DNA of 64,000 nucleotides from Bacteroidota bacterium (GTDB taxonomy: Bacteria > Bacteroidota > Bacteroidia > Bacteroidales > Dysgonomonadaceae): NCBI GenBank assembly GCA_023388315.1, contig JAEWGM010000037.1, forward strand, positions 1 to 64,000. The letters run 5' to 3'. Numbering within the stretch: the stretch's first letter is position 1; every line of letters begins with the position of its first letter. Shown here piece by piece: positions 17,525 to 25,721 of the stretch. Below the pieces are notes generated by a model. That model was not told where the DNA came from and searched no databases. It saw only the letters and a list, made by a program, of their open reading frames with translations. The position numbers and the translations under genes were made by a program.

Positions 17525-18409
17525 ATGCGGCAAATTCTCACAAACGCCACTCCCAAGGCAAAAATATTCTATTTGTTTCTGATGCCATTGGCAGGCTTCG
17601 TGGTTCTCGCGCTGGTTTTAGGGCCTATATCGGCCATTTTCCCCGAAGCGGACAAAAGCTTATGGTATATTCATTCGGCCACGGTTCTGCAAGCAATTTT
17701 GGTGTTTCTGCTGCCGGCATATTTCGTTATCAGTCACACCACGGATAACCCTTTCAGCTATTTGAAACTGCGCAAGAAGGACGAATGGCCTCAAAAACTG
17801 GTTTTCGGCTTGTTAATGTTTGTGTTTTCCTATGCGTTTGTTGCTTTTCTGAATCAGTGGAACAAAGGCATTTCTTTTCCCGATTGGATGCAACCCATCG
17901 AGCAATGGATGCGCGCGATGGAAGACAGCGCGTTGGAAACAACTGATGCGTTATTATCGGGAAAAACCATTCCCAAACTGATTGCCAACTTACTGGTTGT
18001 GGCAGGCGTAGCCGCGTTTACCGAAGAAGTTTTTTTTCGAGGCGCGTTACAGCAATTCATTAAGGAATGGTTAAAAAACGGGCATGCCGCCGTGTGGCTC
18101 TCGGCGCTTGTTTTTAGCGCGATACATTTTCAGTTCTACGGTTTCTTCCCCCGGTTGGCACTTGGCGCCATACTTGGGTATATTTTCTTGTACACCCGAA
18201 ACTTATGGATTGCCATTTTTGTTCATTTCATAAACAACGCGTTGGTAATTATCGCCATGTTTTTTTGGGGTGAAACAGATTGGATGGAACAAATGAATGA
18301 AACTACCATCACTCCGCAGTTTCTTTTAACGGCACTTATCAGCTTGGCTGCCACAGTGATGCTCTTAAGAAGCTATAAACTCCGAACTTTAAAAAATTTA
18401 AGCAAATGA
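17525..18409 (+). CDS. CPBP family intramembrane glutamic endopeptidase
   Basis: 294-residue polytopic membrane protein of the CAAX-protease/bacteriocin-processing (Abi) family. Motif 1 is EEVFFRGAL (about residues 168-176, two glutamates plus Arg), motif 2 is FSAIHFQFYG and motif 3 is FVHFINNAL. These are the residues proposed for catalysis in Rce1-type proteases. About eight hydrophobic segments are visible. The substrate is unknown. The gene overlaps the next one by ATGA, so the two are translationally coupled. Confidence 0.88.
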   Translation: MRQILTNATPKAKIFYLFLMPLAGFVVLALVLGPISAIFPEADKSLWYIHSATVLQAILVFLLPAYFVISHTTDNPFSYLKLRKKDEWPQKLVFGLLMFVFSYAFVAFLNQWNKGISFPDWMQPIEQWMRAMEDSALETTDALLSGKTIPKLIANLLVVAGVAAFTEEVFFRGALQQFIKEWLKNGHAAVWLSALVFSAIHFQFYGFFPRLALGAILGYIFLYTRNLWIAIFVHFINNALVIIAMFFWGETDWMEQMNETTITPQFLLTALISLAATVMLLRSYKLRTLKNLSK

Positions 18410-18993
18410 TTCAAATACAACATACCATATTATCTGACGATATTTTTGAAGAAGAGTTCATCTGCCATCTTTGCAAATGCAAAGGACAATGCTGTGTGGA
18501 GGGCGAATCGGGCGCTCCGCTCACGCCGGAAGAATATGAGCAAATAAACGAAATATTGCCCATCATTCGCGACGATTTATCGCCCAAAGCACAAGAACTG
18601 ATCGACAAACAAGGCATCGCTTATACCGATTACGATGGCGAGTTGGTCACATCCATTGTCAATGGCGAGGAATGCGTGTTCACTTATTTCGATGAGAACG
18701 GTGTGTGCAAATGCGCCATCGACACGGCATACCGCGAAGGCCGCATTTCGGTTCAGAAACCTATTTCGTGTCATTTATATCCCATTCGATTGCAAGAATA
18801 CAACGACTTCACGGCCGTGAACTACCATCGGTGGTCCATTTGCCAACCCGCCGTTAAATTGGGCCGAAAAGAAGGCATTCCGCTCTATCGTTTTCTAAAA
18901 GAACCGCTTATCCGAAAATTCGGCGAAGAATGGTATCAAGAAGTGTGCGAAGCAGCGAAGTTGTTGAAGAGCAAAGAGAACAGTGAGCAATAA
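18406..18993 (+). CDS. DUF3109 family cysteine-rich protein
   Basis: 195 residues. It contains CHLCKCKGQCCVEGESG near the N terminus, CVFTYFDENGVCKC in the middle and CHLYPIR plus SICQP later, the cysteine pattern of DUF3109. These cysteines probably bind a metal or an Fe-S cluster; biochemical function is unknown. It overlaps the CPBP gene by 4 bp. The stop codon lies inside the heptamer repeat at 18985-19026, so the last residues (EQ) are encoded by the repeat. Confidence 0.85.
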   Translation: MIQIQHTILSDDIFEEEFICHLCKCKGQCCVEGESGAPLTPEEYEQINEILPIIRDDLSPKAQELIDKQGIAYTDYDGELVTSIVNGEECVFTYFDENGVCKCAIDTAYREGRISVQKPISCHLYPIRLQEYNDFTAVNYHRWSICQPAVKLGRKEGIPLYRFLKEPLIRKFGEEWYQEVCEAAKLLKSKENSEQ

Positions 18994-19026
18994 GCGCTGG
19001 GCGTTGAGCATTGAGCGTAGAGCGTA
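18985..19026. repeat. Heptamer tandem repeat (6 units) overlapping a stop codon
   Basis: GAGCAAT, AAGCGCT, GGGCGTT, GAGCATT, GAGCGTA, GAGCGTA: exactly 42 bp. The TAA of the DUF3109 gene is at 18991-18993, inside the first two units. The rest of the 18994-19209 gap has only C/T-rich sequence and the promoter for the next operon. Confidence 0.8.
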
Positions 19027-19171
19027 GACAATTTTTCTCTCCCTCGCCCACTCACCCACGCTCCCACTCCAAAGCTTCCATTTCAATCTATTCCTCCATT
19101 TTCCACTTTATCAAATTTGTTAAAGAATATTTTTAACCTCACAAAATTATATTACCAAAAAAATAATCTCT

Positions 19172-19179
19172 TATATTTG
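19172..19179 (+). promoter_or_regulatory. Promoter -7 box of the PLP/GNAT/radical SAM operon
   Basis: TATATTTG is a full match to TAnnTTTG, with a start point expected near 19186. No strong TTTG lies at the right distance upstream. It is the only promoter-like site before the five overlapping genes at 19225-25177. Confidence 0.55.
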
Positions 19180-19224
19180 ACTTATTGAAGCATCGCTTAA
19201 CGTGAGTTTTTGGATGCAGGAAGA

Positions 19225-20397
19225 ATGCAAATAACTGACAGAAAACAGCTTATGGAAATAAAGCCACTAATTCTTGATAACATCAAAAACCGTTCGGAAA
19301 AAGAGTTTGAACCGTATTATCTCTACGATACACAAAAAATAAGACAGCAATGCCAGCAATTTCACGCGCTAGCTTATCCCGAAAAATCGATTCATTTTGC
19401 AACGATGGCAAATAACCATCCTGAGTTTCTTCGGATTGTTAAAGAAGAAGGAATTCGTGTTTTTGTTAACTCTTTGTTGCATTTGGATGCTGTTTCGTGT
19501 GCCGGATTTGAAGCCGAAGAAATTATATTTACCTCTTCAGGATTGACCGAAAAAGTAATGAAAATAATTGCAAAACAGGAAGTTCAAGTAAACTTGGATT
19601 CGCCTATGCAACTGGAGCGTTGGACGAAATTATTTCCGGATAAGAAGGTTGGAATACGTTGTAATATTGGCAATTCCGTTCGCCCGTTTGCCACGCACGC
19701 CGGATTTTTTATTGGCGAAAACAGCCGATTGGGTTTTACTGAAAACGAAATAAGAGACATTCCGAATAAATCGAAAATTTGCGGACTCCACCTTTATGCG
19801 GGGACCGATATTTTTAATGTGGACTATTTTATGAATTGCTATCGCGAACTCATCCGCTTTGCCGATTATTTTCCCGAGCTGGAGTACCTGAATATGGGCG
19901 GCGGCTTCGGAGTTGCCGAAAATGGCGGCGAAATGTTTGATTTTAACGAGTACAATTTACGCTTAACCGAATTGATGGAAAAAGCATCGAAGCACACTAA
20001 AAAAAGGCTGAAATTAATTTTAGAACCGGGCAGAATTATTGGCGGAGAAGCCGGATATTTTGTGTGCTGCGTTACCGATATTAAACATCGGGGAGACAAA
20101 CGGCTGATTGGTGTAAACGCTTCTACAGTTCAGTTTTCACGTCCTTTGCTCTATCCCGATATAGCGAAACATCCGGTTTTGGTGGTTCGAAACGGAGCTG
20201 TCATAAACGAATCGGAAACCGTTTGCTCCACTATTTTTGGCTGCTCTACCTACTCGCGCGATATTTTCCGCGAAAACGTTCAACTTCCTGTGATTGAGCC
20301 CGGAGATACGCTTCTGTTTTGCAACGCCGGATCCTACTCGGCATCCACCTACCTGCATTTTCTTGGCTTTCCCAAACCCGATGAGTTTTTCGTATGA
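19225..20397 (+). CDS. Fold-type III PLP decarboxylase-like protein lacking the PLP lysine
   Basis: About 390 residues related to diaminopimelate/ornithine decarboxylases: barrel domain with YYLYD near the start, GLHLYAGTDI, GGGFGV and EPGRIIGGEAGYF (PLP phosphate-binding region), and a C-terminal beta domain with FGCSTYSRD and NAGSYSASTYLHFLGF. The usual lysine motif YAVKAN is here FATMAN, with Met (codon 19405-19407) in place of the lysine that forms the Schiff base. The protein may therefore be a non-decarboxylating or regulatory homologue. Starts TTG 19210, ATG 19225 and ATG 19252 are all possible; 19225 has AGGA just upstream. The next gene overlaps by 4 bp. Confidence 0.8.
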   Translation: MQITDRKQLMEIKPLILDNIKNRSEKEFEPYYLYDTQKIRQQCQQFHALAYPEKSIHFATMANNHPEFLRIVKEEGIRVFVNSLLHLDAVSCAGFEAEEIIFTSSGLTEKVMKIIAKQEVQVNLDSPMQLERWTKLFPDKKVGIRCNIGNSVRPFATHAGFFIGENSRLGFTENEIRDIPNKSKICGLHLYAGTDIFNVDYFMNCYRELIRFADYFPELEYLNMGGGFGVAENGGEMFDFNEYNLRLTELMEKASKHTKKRLKLILEPGRIIGGEAGYFVCCVTDIKHRGDKRLIGVNASTVQFSRPLLYPDIAKHPVLVVRNGAVINESETVCSTIFGCSTYSRDIFRENVQLPVIEPGDTLLFCNAGSYSASTYLHFLGFPKPDEFFV

Positions 20398-21488
20398 AAG
20401 TAAGGCAGTTAAACGGACAATCGGCTTACGCCACATTTGCCAACGTGGCAAAAGATGTGTATCGAAATAATCCTTATTATCGAGCTACGGATGGAAGTAT
20501 CGAGAAAATGATTCTCTGTTCGAAAAGCAGTTTCAGCAATCACGCCGAAATTAAAATGTTTATTGTGGAAGATGGCAATGATCTTGTGGCAAGGTTTGTG
20601 CTTATTCACGATAAATATCTTCCCGATTACGTTCAGGTTTCGTTTTTTGAAGCCCAGGAAGGGTTGGGTGATATTTTCTCATTGATTAAAAACGAAGCAC
20701 GCGCACATTTCCCTCATATTAAAAAAATTATAGTTGGCTTAAATGCTCATTTGAATTACGGCGCGGGCATTTTGCTCAACCGTTTCGATGAAGTTCCGCT
20801 CTTTGGACTGCCCTACACCCCGTCCTATTATCCCCAATATTTCTCGCAACTTCATTGTCGGAAAATGGTAACGTTCCGTTTTGATATGGACGCATACAGA
20901 AACTGGGCTCACGGCTATTTCGCTCAACGTCCTATCAAAGGATTAACCGTGCGGTTTATGGATAAACGCCGGATAAAATCGGAAAGCGCTATTTACACAC
21001 AACTCAACAATAAAGCGTTTGTAAAGCATCCTTTCTGGGCAAACCGCGATGAAAGCGAGGACCTGGAACTATTCGCCCCGTTCCGCTTTTTTTTAGATAA
21101 CGAAAACCTGATTATCGCCGAAATAGATGGTGAGCCTGTCGGGTTTTATTTGTGGTACCCCGATTTTAACCAATTGGTAAAAAACAACAGCGATTTAAAT
21201 GCCTGGCATTTGCTGAAATACAGAGCAGGAATTGGCAAAGCGATAGACACGTTTCGTTTTACCGAAATTGGAATTTTGCCCAAATACCAGGGAACTTCCG
21301 TGGCGTATGCGCTCATCGATAAATCGTTGCCGACACTCACCAAACAGGGATTCTCATTTTGTGAAGGCGGATTTATTTTCGAAGAAAACCGGGCATCGAT
21401 AGCATTTGTGAAAAGAATTTTGAAACGGTGCTACGGAAAAGACCCCGAACCCTATCGGCAGTTTGCCGTGTACGAAACTTCGCTTTGA
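20394..21488 (+). CDS. GNAT-fold acyltransferase-like protein
   Basis: 364 residues, cytoplasmic, no signal peptide. The C-terminal half has a GNAT-type acyl-CoA site: FTEIGILPKYQGTSVAYALI at about 287-306 (motif A, with Q-G-x-x-x-A). The N-terminal half looks like a second, degenerate GNAT fold. Substrate unknown. It is the second gene of the overlapping operon: ATGA with the gene before and TGATG with the gene after. An enzyme acylating a small molecule made by the neighbouring genes is an inference from context. Confidence 0.7.
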   Translation: MKVRQLNGQSAYATFANVAKDVYRNNPYYRATDGSIEKMILCSKSSFSNHAEIKMFIVEDGNDLVARFVLIHDKYLPDYVQVSFFEAQEGLGDIFSLIKNEARAHFPHIKKIIVGLNAHLNYGAGILLNRFDEVPLFGLPYTPSYYPQYFSQLHCRKMVTFRFDMDAYRNWAHGYFAQRPIKGLTVRFMDKRRIKSESAIYTQLNNKAFVKHPFWANRDESEDLELFAPFRFFLDNENLIIAEIDGEPVGFYLWYPDFNQLVKNNSDLNAWHLLKYRAGIGKAIDTFRFTEIGILPKYQGTSVAYALIDKSLPTLTKQGFSFCEGGFIFEENRASIAFVKRILKRCYGKDPEPYRQFAVYETSL

Positions 21489-22495
21489 TGATGGATTTCA
21501 AACGCTCACATACTATCAGCGATTTTTCCGATGAATGGAACAAACTCTCGGAATGTTATTTTCAACGAACCGATTTTTTGTTGCATCTTGAGAAATTCAA
21601 TCCCTGCAAGCAACGCTATTACGTGTGTATTGAAGAGCAAAAAATTATTGCCGCTGCCGTTGTATATTCCCTTCCGGTAAATATTTTTTCGTTTACCGGC
21701 ATAAAAAGTGTTATCCAGATGCAGATAATAGGCATTCCGTGCTCCGTGTCGTGTGCGGGAATATTTGGTAAAAGCGATGGGGAAAGTGCATTATCAGAAT
21801 ATATTTTCACCAAAGAAAAAGGTTTCGTATTGATGCTTAATCGAAATGAAAAACCGGAACAGAAAAAATACGCTGCCGGAAAAACGCTGCCAACCATTGT
21901 TCTTGATAATACTTTTTCGGATTGGGAGGAATATATCGTATCGTTAACAGCTTCGTATCGAAGACGGCTGAAAAAGCTTATGACTGATCCTCCGGCATTG
22001 AAATTTTCAACCGTTCCTTCCGCTTCTTTTTCCGAACCAATGTATCGACTTTATGAAAATGTGTACGAAAAAAGCAATGCCAAGCTGGAAAAGCTGACTA
22101 TCGACTTTTTTAAAAACCTGCCGCAGGAATTCCAAATTTTCGCCTGTTATCACAACGAAAAAATAGCAGGCTGGAACATTGGGCTTCAAGATAACGATAC
22201 GTTCTATTTTTTTATGGGCGGCATTGATTATCGCCTCAATAAATCATTCAACATTTATCTTCGCTTGATGGCAAGATTAGTGAAATCGGGAATGGAAAGG
22301 AAATGCCGATATATAGATTTGGGACAAACGGCGGAAATTCCGAAAATGCGTATGGGCGGTAAACTTCAGTCCCTTTATATGCAGGCATCACACAGCAACA
22401 TTATTCTAAATAAAATGTTGAAAATGAGCCAAAATTTACTCGAATATAACCCGAAAACAGAAGCAAATAATCCCTTTAAAACCACCTTGCAATGA
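21488..22495 (+). CDS. GNAT_6/FemAB-like acyltransferase
   Basis: 335 residues from the ATG that overlaps the previous stop codon (an upstream in-frame ATG at 21428 lies inside the previous gene and is not favoured). The region SYRRRLKKLM ... FACYHNEKIAGWNIGLQDNDTFYFFMGGIDYRLNKSFNIYLRLM resembles the BioF2-like/FemAB branch of the GNAT fold, which transfers acyl or aminoacyl groups. No membrane segment was seen. Substrate unknown. It overlaps the first radical SAM gene by 4 bp. Confidence 0.7.
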   Translation: MMDFKRSHTISDFSDEWNKLSECYFQRTDFLLHLEKFNPCKQRYYVCIEEQKIIAAAVVYSLPVNIFSFTGIKSVIQMQIIGIPCSVSCAGIFGKSDGESALSEYIFTKEKGFVLMLNRNEKPEQKKYAAGKTLPTIVLDNTFSDWEEYIVSLTASYRRRLKKLMTDPPALKFSTVPSASFSEPMYRLYENVYEKSNAKLEKLTIDFFKNLPQEFQIFACYHNEKIAGWNIGLQDNDTFYFFMGGIDYRLNKSFNIYLRLMARLVKSGMERKCRYIDLGQTAEIPKMRMGGKLQSLYMQASHSNIILNKMLKMSQNLLEYNPKTEANNPFKTTLQ

Positions 22496-23862
22496 AAATA
22501 CTTTTGGTACGTCCGAAACCATCGCCCGAAACCATCGGCTTGCAGCATTTAATGGTGGTTGAACCGCTCGAACTTGAAGTGCTGGGCGCGTTAAAACGAG
22601 ATTCGGATACGGCGATAATTGTGGATATGATTATAGAGAAGAAGCCCTTTGAGCATTTTCTTGCCGAACACGCGCCCGATGTTTTGTGCATCACCGGTTA
22701 TATTACCAACGTGAACACAATGAAGGAGTATTGTGCCATCGCAAAAAAGATGTTTCCCAAAATAACGTGCATTGTTGGAGGCGTACATTGTGAAGTATGT
22801 CCAGAAGATTTTGATTGTGAGCAAATCGATTTTCGCGTAGTCAGAAATGCGGCAAGCGTTTTTACCGCTTTGTTGAACCACATTGAGAACAACACACAAC
22901 TGCCCCCGGGTGTTTTTATCCGGGGAAACACATTGGAGAATACATCGCTTCCGCCGTTGGATTTCTACGCACCTTTCGCCGACAGAAGTTTAGTTAAACG
23001 CTACCGGAAACATTATTTCTATATTTTCAGCCAACGTGTGGCGTTAATCAAAGCATCTTATGGATGTCCGTATCAATGTTCATTTTGTTTTTGCCGCGCC
23101 ATCACTCGCGATACCTACCACCGAAGACCGTTGGAAGAAATCATAGAAGAACTCGAAACAATCCCGGAAAAAGAGATTTATATTGTGGACGATGATTTTC
23201 TGTTTGATGCCCGTTGGTTGCAACGATTTATTGATGAGGTGAAGCGTCGAAATATTCGCAAAAACTTTCTGGTTTACGGACGGGCAGATTTCATTGCCGC
23301 TCATCCGGATACCATTCGGCAATTAGCTGAAATAGGGCTAAAAACGGTGATTGTTGGTTTTGAAAGTTTCTCCGACAAAGAACTCAATCAATACAACAAG
23401 AAAACATCGGCAACGCTCTATCAACAAACAATGAAGGTGTTGCGCCAATATAAAATTGATGTATTCGCCACCATCATTATTCCACCGGAATGGGACAAAA
23501 ATGATTTTCGACATATGGTTAAAACAGTAAAATCGCTGGGGATTCATTTTGTAAACTTGCAGCCCTTAACGCCGCTTCCCAAAACAGGAGTGAGCTATCC
23601 GCCGGAAGATATTCTTCTCGACAAGCAAAAATTCGAACAATGGGATATGGCGCACGTGGCTATTCGCCCGTTAAAATTAAGTGTGGCAGATTTTTACCGT
23701 CAAATCCTCAAAGCCTATTACTCCATTTTATATCAGCCATCAACATTGTGGAAGCACCTAACTTCTTATCCGCCAAAAATGTTGTGGAAAATGCTCTTGG
23801 GTGGGTATCGCGTGTCGAAGCAATACAAACAAAAAATTAAACAAGCAGAACATTATGCCTAA
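22492..23862 (+). CDS. B12-binding-type radical SAM protein 1
   Basis: 456 residues. An N-terminal Rossmann-like cobalamin-binding-type domain (1-160; ITGYITNV, IVGGVHCEV) comes first. The radical SAM barrel follows with the [4Fe-4S] motif C-x3-C-x2-C at Cys192, 196 and 199 (GCPYQCSFC) and the conserved downstream region IYIVDDDFLFD and VIVGFESFSDKELNQYNK. Such enzymes methylate or rearrange unactivated carbons, but the reaction cannot be read from sequence. It overlaps both neighbours, consistent with stoichiometric expression. Confidence 0.85.
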   Translation: MKILLVRPKPSPETIGLQHLMVVEPLELEVLGALKRDSDTAIIVDMIIEKKPFEHFLAEHAPDVLCITGYITNVNTMKEYCAIAKKMFPKITCIVGGVHCEVCPEDFDCEQIDFRVVRNAASVFTALLNHIENNTQLPPGVFIRGNTLENTSLPPLDFYAPFADRSLVKRYRKHYFYIFSQRVALIKASYGCPYQCSFCFCRAITRDTYHRRPLEEIIEELETIPEKEIYIVDDDFLFDARWLQRFIDEVKRRNIRKNFLVYGRADFIAAHPDTIRQLAEIGLKTVIVGFESFSDKELNQYNKKTSATLYQQTMKVLRQYKIDVFATIIIPPEWDKNDFRHMVKTVKSLGIHFVNLQPLTPLPKTGVSYPPEDILLDKQKFEQWDMAHVAIRPLKLSVADFYRQILKAYYSILYQPSTLWKHLTSYPPKMLWKMLLGGYRVSKQYKQKIKQAEHYA

Positions 23863-25177
23863 GATACTTTTCATTCAACCTACGCAATATACCGCGAACG
23901 GTAAACTTTGTAAGCAACGGAAAATCAACCTTCCCGGACTGGCTTTTCCGCTATTGGCCGCATATACGCCAGCACATTGGGAAGTGGAGTTATTGATTGA
24001 AGTAGTGGATGACATCGATTTTGAATCCGACGCCGATATCGTAGCAATCGGAACGATGGGACACGCCACTTTTCGAGGGTTGGAAATTGCATCAGAATTC
24101 AAAAAGCGCGGCAAAACAGTGGTAATGGGCGGATATATGGCATCCATAGCGTGGCAGGAAGCAGCCAAACACGTGGATTCGGTAATCATTGGCGACGCGG
24201 AAATTTCTTACCCTCAAATGTTGGAAGATTTTGAAAAAACCGGAACGGTAAAGCCCATTTACAACGAAACGATAACGCACTTGAACAATTTGCCTGTTCC
24301 GCGTTACGATTTACTGCTCAAAAAACCTATCGGAGCTATGCTGCCCGTGCAAGCCGGCAGGGGATGCTCCTTTACCTGCTCGTTTTGTTCCATTGCGTGT
24401 CTTTATAGCGGTAAATATCTTTTCCGTCCGGTTGACGATGTTATTCGCGATATCAAAACCGTGAAACAACTGGGGTTCAAGCGCTTTTACCTCATCGACG
24501 ATAATATTGTTTCAAACCCGAAATACCTGCGCGAACTTTGCGAAAAAATTGCTCCGCTAAAAATGAAATGGGCAAGTCAATGCGTTATTCATTTGGCAAA
24601 AAATAAGGAATTGCTGGAAGTGGTACGAAAATCGGGGTGCGATTTAATGAGTTTCGGCGTAGAAAGCATTCAGCAAGATGCCATTGACAGTTTGGAGAAA
24701 AAATGGCTCAAGGCCGATGAGCACGAAAAAAATATGCGTATTCTTGCAAATTCGGGAATAACGGTTAGCACCGAAATGATCGTGGGAACTGATTACGATA
24801 CCGAAGAGTCCATTCGTGAAACGTATCGGTTTATTAACCGCAATAAAATTCCCATACCTCGTTTTTACATTCTCACACCCATTCCGGGTACAACGCTATA
24901 CGACGAATTGCACGCGCAAGGAAGAATGCTTACCGATGACCTTCGCCAATTCGACGGCACACGTTGTGTACATATTCCCAAACGGATTGAACCGGAAAAA
25001 CTCACCGAAATGTATTGGTGGCTCAATCGTCAGGTATTTTCGGCGAAAAGCATTCTTCAAAGGGTGGTATTGAACCGAAATCTTTGGAAGAATTTCCCGA
25101 TGTTGCTTTTTGCTTTAGGCATTAATTTACACTATCGGTATTATGTGAAAAGAAAAGTTACGCCCAATATTTTTTGA
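23855..25177 (+). CDS. B12-binding-type radical SAM protein 2
   Basis: 440 residues from ATG 23855, which lies 8 bp inside the end of the previous gene. MPKILFIQPTQY is the natural start; an earlier in-frame ATG (23801) would overlap by 62 bp. The N-terminal domain is B12-type (VAIGTMGH, VVMGGYMAS, IIGDAE). The radical SAM motif is GRGCSFTCSFC with Cys171, 175 and 178, followed by FYLIDDNIV and MSFGVESIQQDAIDSLEKKW. It is a paralogue of the preceding gene and the last of five overlapping genes. An intrinsic terminator follows at 25226. Confidence 0.85.
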   Translation: MPKILFIQPTQYTANGKLCKQRKINLPGLAFPLLAAYTPAHWEVELLIEVVDDIDFESDADIVAIGTMGHATFRGLEIASEFKKRGKTVVMGGYMASIAWQEAAKHVDSVIIGDAEISYPQMLEDFEKTGTVKPIYNETITHLNNLPVPRYDLLLKKPIGAMLPVQAGRGCSFTCSFCSIACLYSGKYLFRPVDDVIRDIKTVKQLGFKRFYLIDDNIVSNPKYLRELCEKIAPLKMKWASQCVIHLAKNKELLEVVRKSGCDLMSFGVESIQQDAIDSLEKKWLKADEHEKNMRILANSGITVSTEMIVGTDYDTEESIRETYRFINRNKIPIPRFYILTPIPGTTLYDELHAQGRMLTDDLRQFDGTRCVHIPKRIEPEKLTEMYWWLNRQVFSAKSILQRVVLNRNLWKNFPMLLFALGINLHYRYYVKRKVTPNIF

Positions 25178-25225
25178 GGGAATGAGCAGAGAGAGAGAGT
25201 AATATCTTGTTGTTTAAACCACAGT

Positions 25226-25260
25226 AAAAAACCGATTTCTGATTGTGAAATCGGTTTTTT
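25226..25260 (+). terminator. Intrinsic terminator of the radical SAM operon
   Basis: AAAACCGATTTC pairs with GAAATCGGTTTT and a T run follows, 48 bp after the last gene. Together with the -7 box at 19172 it frames one transcription unit of about 6 kb. Confidence 0.85.
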
Positions 25261-25288
25261 AGTATCTCATTTTATAAAATATCAAAAC

Positions 25289-25304
25289 TGTAACCCAAGT
25301 TACA
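25289..25304 (+). promoter_or_regulatory. CRP/FNR-type operator before the cupin gene
   Basis: TGTAACCCAAGTTACA, perfect 6-bp arms around a 4-bp centre, the architecture of sites bound by CRP/FNR-family dimers. Its centre lies about 43 bp before the start point predicted from the -7 box at 25326, the position typical of a class II activator. An NO- or redox-responsive regulator is plausible given the DUF438-hemerythrin gene downstream, but no such regulator is in the window. Confidence 0.65.
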
Positions 25305-25325
25305 ATTTAGTATCATTCTAAATAA

Positions 25326-25333
25326 TACATTTG
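25326..25333 (+). promoter_or_regulatory. Promoter -7 box of the cupin operon
   Basis: TACATTTG matches TAnnTTTG, 32 bp before the cupin start. The palindrome at 25289-25304 covers the area where a -33 element would be expected, which fits activator-dependent transcription. Confidence 0.6.
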
Positions 25334-25364
25334 CAGTATCATTTATAACATAAAATAAAGAATT

Positions 25365-25688
25365 ATGGCAACTTTTGAAACTGCAAAAATTTTCTCGATG
25401 GAAAATGCCATCGAATACTCCTCCGGAGGCGTTGTTAGTAAACAAGTAATCAAAAAACAATCGGGCAACGTAACGTTGTTCTCATTCGATAAAGACCAAG
25501 GATTAACCGAACACACTTCGCCGTTTGACGCGATGGTGCACATTTTAGACGGCGAAGCCGAAATACGCATCGATGGGCATCCGCATCATTTGAAAAAAGG
25601 CGATTGCATAATTATGCCCGCCAATCATCCGCACGCGTTGCACGCCATTGAACCTTTTAAAATGGTGTTGACAATGATTAAACAATAG
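25365..25688 (+). CDS. Small cupin-domain protein
   Basis: 107 residues forming one cupin barrel: FDAMVHILDGEAEIRIDGHPHHLKKGDCIIMPANHPHALHAIEPF. The G-x-A-x-I and G-D-x-x-x-M-P motifs and several histidines suggest a metal site. The function is not known; small cupins like this accompany anaerobic stress genes. It lies 33 bp before the DUF438 gene and behind an FNR-type site, so the two are likely co-transcribed. Confidence 0.8.
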   Translation: MATFETAKIFSMENAIEYSSGGVVSKQVIKKQSGNVTLFSFDKDQGLTEHTSPFDAMVHILDGEAEIRIDGHPHHLKKGDCIIMPANHPHALHAIEPFKMVLTMIKQ

Positions 25689-25721
25689 TAAGCAATAAAA
25701 TCTGAAATCTCACATCAAATT

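Noticed and set aside
19199..19208. AACGTGAGTT, matching the MITE-like termini
   Set aside because: Only 10 bp match, no matching inverted end within 300 bp and no internal blocks; likely chance.
23801..23854. Earlier start for the second radical SAM gene
   Set aside because: It would lie well inside the preceding gene, and the added residues do not belong to the B12-binding fold.
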